DNA of 64,000 nucleotides, from positions 452,824 through 516,823 of the forward strand of contig JIBW01000007.1 in the NCBI GenBank assembly GCA_012970285.1, read 5' to 3'. The notes under the pieces are model-generated. The model worked only from the letters and a program-made list of their open reading frames with translations, made no database searches and was not told the DNA's origin. This DNA comes from Bacillaceae bacterium JMAK1 (lineage in GTDB: Bacteria > Bacillota > Bacilli > Bacillales > Marinococcaceae). Below, in pieces: positions 23,911 through 31,648 of this stretch (positions are counted from its first letter, which is position 1; each line of letters begins with the position of its first letter). Made by a program: the position numbers and the translations under genes.

Positions 23911-24216
23911 ATGAATAAGAAATTATTGTACGGAGCACTTTCAGGAGTATTTGCAGTAGGAATGTTAGCAGCTTGTGGAGACGATGCTGAAGATCCAGCA
24001 GGCGAGCCAGGCGATGACATGAACGGCGGCGACGAAATGGCGCCAGAAGATGACGGCATGGACGATGGCATGGAAGATGACGGCATGGACGACGGCATGG
24101 AAGATGATGGCCTAGAAGATGACCTCGAAGACGATGGCATGGAAGATGACGGTATGGATGACGACATGGAAGACGATGGCATGGATGATATGGAAGATGA
24201 CGACGACGATATGTAA
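23911..24216 (+). CDS. Hyperacidic repeat lipoprotein
   Basis: This 101-residue lipoprotein has a signal peptide with lipobox MLAAC (C22). Everything after it is low-complexity: a short Gly/Pro/Asp stretch, then repeated four- to seven-residue units such as DDGM and EDDGM to the end, giving a chain almost wholly Asp, Glu, Gly and Met with no basic residue. An unfolded, strongly anionic, cation-binding surface coat is plausible; regularly spaced Met could bind soft metals. AAGGAGGAAAT precedes ATG. The DNA repeats make copy number prone to change. Confidence 0.75.
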   Translation: MNKKLLYGALSGVFAVGMLAACGDDAEDPAGEPGDDMNGGDEMAPEDDGMDDGMEDDGMDDGMEDDGLEDDLEDDGMEDDGMDDDMEDDGMDDMEDDDDDM

Positions 24217-24226
24217 TCGTTAGAAC

Positions 24227-24262
24227 GAAGCTCTGTAGATTTTCTACGGAGCTTCTTTTCTT
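24227..24262 (+). terminator. Terminator of the acidic lipoprotein gene
   Basis: GAAGCTCTGTAG (24227-24238) pairs with CTACGGAGCTTC (24244-24255) with one wobble and is followed by TTTTCTTT. Confidence 0.88.
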
Positions 24263-24312
24263 TAATGTAAGAAAAAGAGCATGATATGATACGGGGAGTA
24301 GGGGGGCGTATT

Positions 24313-24945
24313 ATGGCCAAAAAGAAATACTACGTCGTTTGGAAAGGTAGAAAGCCTGGAATTTATACGACGTGGGCAGAGTGTGAAGCAGAAGTGAAGG
24401 GGTTTAAAGGTGCCCGATTTAAATCGTTTCCGACGTATGATGAAGCAAAAGGAGCGTTTCAATCTGGGAAAAGTGAGGTTGTAGCAACAAAAAAGAAGCA
24501 ACCAGTACGTACAACAAACCAGAACAAAACGTCACTTTATTATGAAACGACAAGTATTTCTGTTGATGCAGGAACACATGGAAACCCTGGACCAGTTGAG
24601 TATCAAGGGGTTTGGACAGAAGATGGACAAGTGCTATTCAAAATAAAACCATATCCTTTAGGGACGAATAACATGGCAGAGTTTCTAGCAATTGTACATG
24701 CGCTCCAATTTCAAAAAGAAAAAAACCTAAACGTACCAATCTATAGTGATTCAAAGACAGCAATTGGATGGGTTAACAAGAAGAAAGCGAAGGCAACGCT
24801 TGTTGTTAATGAAAAAAGCAAACCAATTTGGCAAGACGTATCGAAAGCGGAAGAATGGTTGCAGGAACACGGTATCCCTAACCAAGTATTAAAATGGGAG
24901 ACGAAAGATTGGGGAGAAATAAAAGCTGACTATGGACGAAAGTAA
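24313..24945 (+). CDS. rnhA: Ribonuclease H1 with N-terminal RNA-DNA hybrid-binding domain
   Basis: A 210-residue enzyme. A viroplasmin/HBD domain (about 5-50: KYYVVWKGRKPGIYTTWAEC, then YDEAKGAF) precedes the RNase H fold (about 78-210). The catalytic residues D85, E123, D146 and D206 have exactly the spacing (38, 23, 60) of the structurally characterised B. halodurans RNase H1. It removes RNA from RNA-DNA hybrids. ATG 24313 is preferred over the upstream frame start at 24286 because GGGAGTAGGGGGG precedes it. It is monocistronic, 58 bp before msrA. Confidence 0.92.
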   Translation: MAKKKYYVVWKGRKPGIYTTWAECEAEVKGFKGARFKSFPTYDEAKGAFQSGKSEVVATKKKQPVRTTNQNKTSLYYETTSISVDAGTHGNPGPVEYQGVWTEDGQVLFKIKPYPLGTNNMAEFLAIVHALQFQKEKNLNVPIYSDSKTAIGWVNKKKAKATLVVNEKSKPIWQDVSKAEEWLQEHGIPNQVLKWETKDWGEIKADYGRK

Positions 24946-25002
24946 CATAAAGTTCCGTTAAAGGGAAAAAATATAGAACGCGCATTAGGAGGTTGTTTCG
25001 TC

Positions 25003-25524
25003 ATGGAAAAAGCGACATTTGCAGGTGGGTGTTTTTGGTGTATGGTTGGCCCGTTTCAAGCGCAAGAAGGGGTCACCCATGTGAAGTCTGGATACACAGG
25101 TGGGCATACAGAGAATCCTACGTATCGTGAAGTTTGTAGTGATACGACAGGTCACGTTGAGGCGATCCAAATTGACTTTGATCCGAGTGTTGTCAGCTAC
25201 GAACGACTACTAGAAATTTTTTGGATGAATATTGATCCAACAGACACTGGTGGTCAGTTTAACGATCGTGGAGATTCGTATAAGACGGCAATTTTTTATC
25301 ACAGTGACGATCAAAAAAATTCAGCTGAAAAATCACGCACTCAACTTGAAAAGAGCGGCCCTTTTGAAGGTAAGATTATTACGCCGATTGTTGCTGCAAA
25401 AGCTTTTTATGATGCAGAAGAAGAACATCAAGATTATCATTTAAAAAACCCTTTTCATTATCAGTTGTATAAAAGGGGCTCAGGTCGAGCAGGATTTATT
25501 AAGAAACATTGGGGGAATGATTGA
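25003..25524 (+). CDS. msrA: Peptide methionine sulfoxide reductase MsrA
   Basis: This 173-residue enzyme reduces Met-S-sulfoxide. The active-site GCFWC motif is at residues 9-13, followed by [24 protein letters not shown] and the typical INPTDTGGQ-like [31 protein letters not shown] precedes ATG 25003. It forms an operon with msrB (one-base stop/start overlap) and an alpha/beta hydrolase. Confidence 0.95.
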   Translation: MEKATFAGGCFWCMVGPFQAQEGVTHVKSGYTGGHTENPTYREVCSDTTGHVEAIQIDFDPSVVSYERLLEIFWMNIDPTDTGGQFNDRGDSYKTAIFYHSDDQKNSAEKSRTQLEKSGPFEGKIITPIVAAKAFYDAEEEHQDYHLKNPFHYQLYKRGSGRAGFIKKHWGND

Positions 25525-25958
25525 TGAGTGAGAAAAAAGATTTAAAAGAGCGGTTAACTGACATGCAATATAATGTTACGCAACATGACGCAACAGAGCC
25601 TCCATTTCAAAATGAGTATTGGAATCATTTTGAGGAAGGCTTATACGTGGATATCGTCTCTGGTGAGCCGTTGTTTACTTCTAAGGAAAAGTTCGAATCA
25701 AGCTGTGGCTGGCCTAGCTTTACAAAGCCAGTAGAAGAGAAAGTGGTTAATGAGAAGTTGGATACAACACACGGTATGCGTCGGACAGAAGTACGAAGTA
25801 AAGAAGGAGATTCACACTTAGGTCATGTGTTCCCTGATGGGCCAGGACCAGAAGGATTACGTTATTGCATCAACTCAGCAGCAATTCGCTTTATTCCTTA
25901 CGATCAATTAGAAGAAGAAGGCTACGGAGCGTTTAAATCGCGTATTGATTCTAAGTGA
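25524..25958 (+). CDS. msrB: Peptide methionine sulfoxide reductase MsrB
   Basis: This 144-residue enzyme reduces Met-R-sulfoxide. Motifs include [30 protein letters not shown] and the catalytic [11 protein letters not shown]. The zinc-binding CxxC pair found in many MsrB proteins is absent, as in B. subtilis MsrB. The start ATG 25524 shares a base with the msrA stop (TGATG); the TTG at 25521 is an alternative. It is translationally coupled to both neighbours. Confidence 0.95.
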   Translation: MSEKKDLKERLTDMQYNVTQHDATEPPFQNEYWNHFEEGLYVDIVSGEPLFTSKEKFESSCGWPSFTKPVEEKVVNEKLDTTHGMRRTEVRSKEGDSHLGHVFPDGPGPEGLRYCINSAAIRFIPYDQLEEEGYGAFKSRIDSK

Positions 25959-26851
25959 TGAGAAACCTAGAAGAAACGCGTCTTCATTTTTTACAAGATC
26001 AACAAAGTTATCTTAATCATTATCACCTATCAACAGTGGCAGATTATGAGCAAACTGTATTAGACGTAGAGCAGTTAGAAGTAATTGTTCATTGGTTTAC
26101 GCCAAAGTCATATATCGACACGCTCATTTTTGTACATGGATATATGGATCACAGCGGCGCGCAAGCGCCGTTTTTTACAAAAGCAGTGGAAAACGGTTTG
26201 CGAGTTGTCGCCATTGATTTACCGGGACATGGTTTATCGTCAGGCGATCGGCATGCGATACGATCCTTTGAAGTTTATGAAGGGATCTTGGAGAGATTGT
26301 TGGAGCAAGTTGAACGTGAACAGCAAAAAAAACCATTCCTTCTTGGACATAGTACTGGTGGAGGCATTATCGCTCATCATGTATTGAGAGCTACAAATCC
26401 TTATGTTTTACATGCGATACTCGTTTCACCACTGGTTAGAACGATGAGTTCTCTCTTCATGAAAGTCGGTCAACCGTTCGTGCAATTGACGACAGACGAA
26501 GTTCCAAGGAAGTTTCGACATAACACAGGCGATGGTCAATTTGCTAGGATGCAACAACAAGATCCATTGCAAAGTGATCGAATACCAATTGCTTGGGTCA
26601 AAGAAATGCTAAGCTGGGAAAAACAGTTTCTTTATAATCAACCGAGTCAAAAAGAAGTCTCTATTATTCAAGGAACGGCTGATAAGACGGTTGATTGGAA
26701 GCATAATCTTGCGGTTTATAATCAGAAGTTCCAAAAGGCCAATCCAATTCTAATTGAACATGGCGAACACCAGTTACTAAATGAGATAACACCTATTAGG
26801 GAAATGACGTATGAGCGAATCTTTCATATTGTTCGACAGTATCAACAATAA
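25958..26851 (+). CDS. Alpha/beta hydrolase (monoacylglycerol-lipase-like)
   Basis: This 297-residue cytoplasmic hydrolase has oxyanion-region HGYMDHSG, nucleophile elbow GHSTGGG, aspartate in IQGTADKTVDW and a late catalytic histidine in EHGEHQLLNE. The Ser-Asp-His order is that of lysophospholipase/monoacylglycerol lipase-type proteins (PldB-like). The start overlaps the msrB stop by one base (TGATG), making it the third cistron of the msrAB operon. Why a lipase is coupled to Met-sulfoxide repair is not known; removal of oxidised lipids is one guess. Confidence 0.85.
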   Translation: MRNLEETRLHFLQDQQSYLNHYHLSTVADYEQTVLDVEQLEVIVHWFTPKSYIDTLIFVHGYMDHSGAQAPFFTKAVENGLRVVAIDLPGHGLSSGDRHAIRSFEVYEGILERLLEQVEREQQKKPFLLGHSTGGGIIAHHVLRATNPYVLHAILVSPLVRTMSSLFMKVGQPFVQLTTDEVPRKFRHNTGDGQFARMQQQDPLQSDRIPIAWVKEMLSWEKQFLYNQPSQKEVSIIQGTADKTVDWKHNLAVYNQKFQKANPILIEHGEHQLLNEITPIREMTYERIFHIVRQYQQ

Positions 26852-26883
26852 AAAAAGAAGCACTCTTATAAAAGTGTGCTTCT
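26851..26883. terminator. Hairpin terminator between convergent genes
   Basis: AGAAGCAC pairs with GTGCTTCT (26856-26883). A6 on the left becomes a T-run for the minus-strand fbpB-like gene. Confidence 0.75.
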
Positions 26884-26892
26884 AGTCTAAGC

Positions 26893-27051
26893 TTAAGATA
26901 AAGCTTTCTTATTATTTGACTTTTTTAAACGTCGGAGTTGGCGATCTTCAACGCGTTTCTCAATCGCGTTAAGTAGATCAGCGTCTCTCTCAAGATCTTG
27001 TTTATTTTGGTCGACTAGTTCATTAAAAGAAGTTCTAAATGGTCGTCGCAT
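26893..27051 (-). CDS. FbpB-family small basic protein
   Basis: A 52-residue protein, MRRPFRTSFNELVDQNKQ..., ending LKKSNNKKALS. SFNELVxxNKxxLxxD is the FbpB family pattern. In B. subtilis FbpB assists the FsrA small RNA in iron sparing under Fur control. No convincing Fur box is visible upstream here, so iron regulation is not supported by the sequence. The start is ATG 27051; the open frame extends further without a ribosome site. Confidence 0.75.
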   Translation of the reverse strand: MRRPFRTSFNELVDQNKQDLERDADLLNAIEKRVEDRQLRRLKKSNNKKALS

Positions 27052-27272
27052 GTTTCCCGTCCTTTTGAATAAATTCATTGAATAGGTAAAAGTAAAAATT
27101 ACCTGTAAGATCATTTTACCCTATTTGCAAAAAATTAAACATTGATAAATTGTTACAATTTAGCGAAGGCTTCAAGTTTGGACAACATTTGTGAAGAATC
27201 GTGAATTTTGGACCCGATTCGATGTATAATATGGAAAAGTAAAACAATAATTTGAACGATGGAGGGATCAAC

Positions 27273-27668
27273 TTGTCAAAAGAAGGAAGAAAATGGACAG
27301 CGTGGGTAGTCATCGGTGGAATTGCAGCTTTTGTTGCGTATATACTTTCGAATAAGAAAACACGTGAAAAAACGATCGGTTACGTTCGAGAAGGTGCTCA
27401 ATTTATAGATGAGACAGGAAAGTTTGTAAAAGATAACCAAGAAGAAATTCGATCTTTAATCAAAGACACGAGCACGAAAGTGAATTCGCTCGTGACCGTT
27501 GCAAGTTCAGAAATTGAACAAATCGCCAAGCACACTTCACATTTAAAAACGACAGCGACAGATCTGCTTGATACAGCTAAATCGGCAGCAGAGGAAATTA
27601 AACATCAAAAAAACATCGAAGATGATAAATCAACTCCTGATAATCTGACGTATTTGGATCCTCGATAA
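27273..27668 (+). CDS. YtxH-domain protein
   Basis: A 131-residue protein with a basic start, one membrane helix (about 10-28, VVIGGIAAFVAYILSNKKTREK) and a long helical tail likely to be extended or coiled (SLIKDTSTKVNSLVTVASSEIEQ). This is the YtxH-like stress-protein layout. The start is TTG 27273 behind GGAGGGA; the TTG at 27252 precedes the ribosome site. A TATAAT at 27225-27230 could serve as -10. It is followed 67 bp later by a VLRF1-like gene. Confidence 0.75.
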   Translation: MSKEGRKWTAWVVIGGIAAFVAYILSNKKTREKTIGYVREGAQFIDETGKFVKDNQEEIRSLIKDTSTKVNSLVTVASSEIEQIAKHTSHLKTTATDLLDTAKSAAEEIKHQKNIEDDKSTPDNLTYLDPR

Positions 27669-27735
27669 AAAGATGTTTATTCCATACTACAAGCGGTAAT
27701 AGATAGAATACGTTATCGCTGTAGGAGGAATAGAA

Positions 27736-28530
27736 ATGTCATTAGTAGAAGAACTAAACCAACTAGAACAAGTACAAGATAAAGAAGGTACACTTACTGT
27801 TTATTTAAATACTGATTTTCAAGAACAAAACCATCAACGTGGCGAATGGAAGATTCGACTTAAGAATGGTCGGAAGCGACTCATTGAATACGCAGAGAAG
27901 AGTGAAGATGCGGATTCAGTGAAGAAATTAAAGAAACGACTTGAAGAAGTCGAAACATACATCAATGACCAACAAGCGAATATGCAACGAGGATTAGTGA
28001 TCGTTACGACTGCTAATGGTGATGTGTTCTCAGCGCATCTACTGCAAGTTCCAGTTGAGACATCGTTTCATTGGGAAGAAGAAGCTGAGCTCGAACAAGT
28101 GCGTGAGCTTATGAAATCTTATCCACAAACAGGTATTATCGTCGCGCAGAAAACCGATGTCATGTTTATTGATACAGCGCTTGGTGAAGTTCGTGATTCC
28201 TTCACATTCAGTTGGGATTTCGAGAACGATGATTGGGTTCAACACGATGCAGGACATGCGAGTTCACCGAACGGGGCTGATACGGCGAATGACGAATTCG
28301 ACCGCCGTTTTGAAGAGAACATGCAACGTTGGTACAAGAAGTTAGCCCCAGTCATTATTCAAGAAATGAAGAAACGTGAGTTGAATGGTGCGTTCTTTGT
28401 AGGAAGCAAACCGATGATTGAGGAATTAACTCAACATTTCTCTTCAAACCACATTCAAGGTAGAGTCGAGAAGAACCTCGGTTCAAAGCCGGTGAAAGAC
28501 ATTGTGTATACAGTATTTAAAGAAGCATAA
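27736..28530 (+). CDS. VLRF1-family aeRF1-type release-factor homologue
   Basis: This 264-residue protein starts with GTLTVYLNTDFQEQNHQRGEWKIRLKNG and continues through RGLVIVTTANGDVF, QTGIIVAQKTDVMFIDTALGEVRDSF and a C-terminal segment KKRELNGAFFVGSKPMIEEL...SNHIQGRVEKNLG. This matches the bacterial VLRF1 group of eRF1-domain proteins, related to Vms1/ANKZF1 which release peptides from stalled ribosomes. No GGQ tripeptide is visible. It could act in ribosome rescue; this is family-based inference. GTAGGAGGAATAG precedes ATG 27736. Confidence 0.75.
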   Translation: MSLVEELNQLEQVQDKEGTLTVYLNTDFQEQNHQRGEWKIRLKNGRKRLIEYAEKSEDADSVKKLKKRLEEVETYINDQQANMQRGLVIVTTANGDVFSAHLLQVPVETSFHWEEEAELEQVRELMKSYPQTGIIVAQKTDVMFIDTALGEVRDSFTFSWDFENDDWVQHDAGHASSPNGADTANDEFDRRFEENMQRWYKKLAPVIIQEMKKRELNGAFFVGSKPMIEELTQHFSSNHIQGRVEKNLGSKPVKDIVYTVFKEA

Positions 28531-28611
28531 TGACAAGAACACTGATCTTAAAGCGAATAAATTCGTGAATGAGAGTAAGTAAATCCAAACACATTCTAAT
28601 TGAAAATGTGT

Positions 28612-28637
28612 TCGGGTCTTAGCGCTAAGACATCAAG
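28612..28637. repeat. Left copy of an imperfect direct repeat flanking the propeller gene
   Basis: TCGGGTCTT-AG-CGCTA... is 20/26 identical to a copy at 29829-29854 on the other side of the propeller gene. The left copy contains a perfect 16-bp palindrome (GTCTTAGC/GCTAAGAC). Confidence 0.45.
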
Positions 28638-28640
28638 CTG

Positions 28641-28682
28641 AAAAAAGTGACGAACCTTGCTAATAGGTTCGTCACTTTTTTA
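28641..28682. terminator. Bidirectional terminator
   Basis: A 17-bp stem (28641-28657 with 28665-28681) is A-flanked on the left and T-flanked on the right. It serves the VLRF1 gene and the convergent propeller gene. Confidence 0.92.
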
Positions 28683-28691
28683 GTCATGTGA

Positions 28692-29732
28692 TTATTCACA
28701 TGGGAATTCATAAATCGTAAGACCATAAGGCCTGCTTCCCACAGGTAGCGTGGCGATTACCGTATTAGTGTCAAGGTCAATGACGGAAACAGTATTGTCG
28801 AAGTTATTGCTAACATAAGCAAGTCGAGTGGCGGGGCTGATTGCTACAGCTCTTGGGGCTCTGCCTACTGGAATTACGTCGAGCACTTCATTCGTCGTTC
28901 CGTCCACGACTGCTAACGTTCCGTCGTTGACCACAATATAAGCGGTATTCGTCGTAGGATCAAGCGCTGTTCGATGCGTTTCGTTCGGGAAACTAATTTG
29001 ATCAACGACAGTATTCGTTGTTAGATCAATAATAGAAACGATATTTGCCCCTTGAACGGATACATAGGCTTTTCTGTTGATCGAATCAATCGTAATTTGT
29101 GTCGGAGTCGGTCCTACAACAATTTGGCCGATAACCGTGTTGTTGTCTATGATTGATACAGTATTGGTACCGGCATCCGTAACATAAAAATAATTCGTTT
29201 CAGGATCTCTTGCGATGTCGTATGGCGTAGTGATCCCAACACCGGTGATTGCGCCAACTTGTTGATACGTTGTACCGTCAAGTAGCAAAATCCCTGAACG
29301 GGTTGTTGTAAGATAATAGATATTTTGTTCAGGATCATAAACAATATTTGTCGGAAAACTTGCTCCAGTTGTAGGTCGATACGTAGCGATGACTTGATTC
29401 GTAACCGGGTCAACAACATCAATCGTTTGAGAAAAACTATTAACAACATTAATCAGGCCAGTAAACGGGTTGTAATACGTAGCAAACGGTTCTCCATTTA
29501 GACCGATTGTCCCCAAATCTTCACCGGTTGTCAGATCAATAACGCTAAGGTTTCTGCTTCCCTCATTTGCCACATACACCCTCCCGCAAGTTGGAGGTAC
29601 CGGCGGTGTCGGTGACGTAGGTGAAGTGGGTGCAGTTGGTGCAGTCGGCACGATAATGTTGCCCGGTCCGTTGATGAGGTTGTTGTTGATCGTAACGTTG
29701 CCACAACACATTCTCTTATGATTTCTTGTCAT
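28692..29732 (-). CDS. YVTN/NHL-type beta-propeller protein, probable spore-surface protein
   Basis: A 346-residue protein without signal peptide. Residues 1-50 hold MTRNHKRMCCGNVTINNNL and a Pro/Thr-rich linker (GPGNIIVPTAPTAPT...). Residues 50-340 make about seven beta-propeller blades, each with a unit like AYVSVQGANIVSIIDLTTNT or AYVSNNFDNTVSVIDLDTNT. The last residues are FPCE. The Cys pair near the start and single Cys at the end could crosslink. A candidate sigma-K promoter upstream suggests deposition on the spore by the mother cell. AAAGGAGGGTTAT precedes ATG 29732. The ligand is unknown. Confidence 0.75.
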   Translation of the reverse strand: MTRNHKRMCCGNVTINNNLINGPGNIIVPTAPTAPTSPTSPTPPVPPTCGRVYVANEGSRNLSVIDLTTGEDLGTIGLNGEPFATYYNPFTGLINVVNSFSQTIDVVDPVTNQVIATYRPTTGASFPTNIVYDPEQNIYYLTTTRSGILLLDGTTYQQVGAITGVGITTPYDIARDPETNYFYVTDAGTNTVSIIDNNTVIGQIVVGPTPTQITIDSINRKAYVSVQGANIVSIIDLTTNTVVDQISFPNETHRTALDPTTNTAYIVVNDGTLAVVDGTTNEVLDVIPVGRAPRAVAISPATRLAYVSNNFDNTVSVIDLDTNTVIATLPVGSRPYGLTIYEFPCE

Positions 29733-29769
29733 CCATAACCCTCCTTTCGCGATAGTATATGTGACAACT

Positions 29770-29796
29770 TATAATATGGATGGTTATCTGTTGGGT
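29770..29796 (-). promoter_or_regulatory. Candidate sigma-K promoter of the propeller gene
   Basis: On the minus strand AC (29796-29795), 16 bases and CATATTATA (29778-29770) match AC-N16-17-CATANNNTA. A second CATANNNTA-like element (CATATACTA) lies closer to the gene but lacks the -35 dinucleotide. Confidence 0.5.
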
Positions 29797-30015
29797 AAGG
29801 TCATCTATTTTACTTTGTAGAAGGGTGATCGGGTCTTGACGCTAGAAGATCAAAGTAAGGGCTCAGTTGGGGTTGCCGCCATCGACTTTATGGCGCAGAC
29901 TTCGGCAGAGTGGATCAAGACTTGGGTAGTGCGGATCAAACTTTAGCTAGGGAGCAATGACTATGATATGCGAATCATAATATAGAAAACAGAAAACGAA
30001 CTCGTACCATCCTCA
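29797..30015. other. Gene-free gap with degenerate GGATCAA repeats
   Basis: No gene is visible. The gap holds the right direct-repeat copy (29829-29854) and related short motifs, GATCAAAGT near 29850, GGATCAAGACTT near 29923 and GGATCAAACTTT near 29945. They look like decayed copies of one sequence. Confidence 0.4.
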
Positions 30016-30050
30016 TAAAAAAACTCCCATCAACGTTGATGGGAGTTTAA
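30016..30050 (-). terminator. Terminator of the yihY/cyclo-ligase operon
   Basis: The stem AAACTCCCATCAA / TTGATGGGAGTTT (30021-30048) with a short CG centre has a T-run on the minus strand. Confidence 0.9.
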
Positions 30051-30053
30051 TCA

Positions 30054-30770
30054 CTAGGCGTTCGTATTCTTTAATTCTTTTAACTCTCTAAGGATCGGCA
30101 TATCTTCTAAGTCGTCTTCGCTTACAATCGACCAATCAATTCCGGTAGACTTGTGGCTTTCCTGAACTTCAATGACCCGTTCATTTGTAATTACATAATC
30201 CATCGATACGTCGTAGTGTGCACTAGGCAAGGAAGATTCAATGAGCTGTAACTCATGGATTGTCGTGACGACGGGAATCGCTCGGTTACCGATCTCTCGT
30301 ATAATGCCGTATTCCCGATCAGCGAATCCTGCGCCTTTGCCGATGCGATGACCGTCAAAGTCAACAGCAACAGAGCCCATGAGCATGAGATCAATTTCTG
30401 GTAGCTCATGGAGCGGTGTGACTTTGCCGTAGGCATTCATATGTTTTAAGCTAGCCGCTTTTCGTTCTTCGCCAGCCGGGACGGTACCGGGGAGGATGAC
30501 GACAAAACCGTCTTTAAGCCTTGGTGTCGGAATGAGTAATGTTTTGTGGTCTTTAATTACTTGTGCTCGAATAGGTAGTTGGGGCGAATCAGGGTTAACT
30601 TTTACGACGGTTGCATCTTTATATATGGACAGCTGAAAAAGTAACTCTGCTGCAGCTTCTGCTCCTTTGAAGTTTGGGATGCGTCCTTCTAGTGGAAATG
30701 GGAAGCGACCTGCTTTTTGTTCTGTAAGGTCGGTCCACACGTTTTCACGTATCGCTTGTTTTTCGTTCAA
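30054..30770 (-). CDS. 5-formyltetrahydrofolate cyclo-ligase family protein
   Basis: This 238-residue protein has the MTHFS-like fold: RIPNFKGAEAAAELLFQLSIYKDATVVKVNPDSPQLPIR, PTPRLKDGFVVILPG and the nucleotide loop RIGKGAGFADREYGIIRE, a variant of the classical GxGxGYYDR. It belongs to the longer COG0212-like/MTHFSD-type branch rather than the housekeeping 5-FCL, so the substrate may differ. The start is TTG 30770, one base after the yihY stop, behind AAGGAGAGG; the longer frame to 30815 lies inside yihY. It is translationally coupled to yihY. Confidence 0.8.
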   Translation of the reverse strand: MNEKQAIRENVWTDLTEQKAGRFPFPLEGRIPNFKGAEAAAELLFQLSIYKDATVVKVNPDSPQLPIRAQVIKDHKTLLIPTPRLKDGFVVILPGTVPAGEERKAASLKHMNAYGKVTPLHELPEIDLMLMGSVAVDFDGHRIGKGAGFADREYGIIREIGNRAIPVVTTIHELQLIESSLPSAHYDVSMDYVITNERVIEVQESHKSTGIDWSIVSEDDLEDMPILRELKELKNTNA

Positions 30771-30771
30771 T

Positions 30772-31587
30772 TTAGGCCTCTCCTTCTTGCTTATGAACAT
30801 TGATTCGTAAGGCATTTAATTGTGCACCAAGTAAAATCATTAATCCAGTTAGGAAAAACCATACCATAAGACCGATGATCGTGCCTAGACTGCCGTATAT
30901 AATCGAGTAGTCATTGTACTGGTTGTAAAAAGAAAACCCTAGTGAAGCGATTTGCCAGCCGATTGTCGCGAATAGTGCGCCTGGCCACGTGTCTCGCCAA
31001 CTAATCCGTTTACTTGGCACAATCGTATACAAAATAATGAGCACAATCCCGATAACGAGTACGCTAATGGACCAGCGGACAACGGACCAAAACGGTGCTA
31101 ACCAACTTTCGACCCCTAATGTACTAAAAATAAACTCTCCAATCGGCTCTCCAAAGATTGGGAAGAGAAGAGAGACGAGAAGTGCAGTGAGAAATGAAAC
31201 GACAAGAATTGAGCCGACCCCAACCATGCGCTTTAATGATGGATGAGGGAGTTGATAAGCTTTGTTCACGGCTCGAATGACCGCAAAAGAACCAAGGAAC
31301 GTTAACCAGACTGTTGCGATCGAACTGATGCTTAATACGTTTACACGTTGGTCATTAAAGATATCAGTTAGGGTGGATTGAATAAACGAGTAAATCTGAT
31401 CTGGGATATAAGGTGAGATAATTTCAAGAAACTCAGCAGTTCCGACTGGGAAAAAACTGATTATGTTTAAAATAACGATAAGCAAAGGAAAAAAAGCTAA
31501 CAAAAAGTAATAGGCCATTTGAGCAGCAACATCAAATAATCTCTGCTCCCATGTCGTTTTAATCATTTCAACGATCAGTTTAATCAT
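30772..31587 (-). CDS. YihY/BrkB family membrane protein
   Basis: This 271-residue, six-helix membrane protein begins VEMIKTTWEQRLFDVAAQMAYYFLLAFFPLLIVILNII, the conserved YihY start, and has GALFATIGWQIASLGFSFY followed by YGSLGTIIGLMVWFFLTGLMILLGAQLNA. The B. subtilis counterpart is YfkH, which maps near yfkF/yfkD, in line with the local synteny. It is not an RNase, despite the old RNase BN label. It is followed after one base by the cyclo-ligase homologue. Confidence 0.88.
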   Translation of the reverse strand: MIKLIVEMIKTTWEQRLFDVAAQMAYYFLLAFFPLLIVILNIISFFPVGTAEFLEIISPYIPDQIYSFIQSTLTDIFNDQRVNVLSISSIATVWLTFLGSFAVIRAVNKAYQLPHPSLKRMVGVGSILVVSFLTALLVSLLFPIFGEPIGEFIFSTLGVESWLAPFWSVVRWSISVLVIGIVLIILYTIVPSKRISWRDTWPGALFATIGWQIASLGFSFYNQYNDYSIIYGSLGTIIGLMVWFFLTGLMILLGAQLNALRINVHKQEGEA

Positions 31588-31648
31588 TCATTTTCTCCTT
31601 ACACGATAAGTTCTTGGTAGTTTGAACAATTTTGTAACATCTCAACCA

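Noticed and set aside
27052..27240. Fur box upstream of the FbpB-like gene
   Set aside because: The closest sequences match the 7-1-7 consensus at only about half the positions.
30191..30436. Minus-strand frames inside the cyclo-ligase, cstA, ehu and other genes
   Set aside because: They lie wholly inside well-supported genes, lack ribosome sites and show no recognisable domain.
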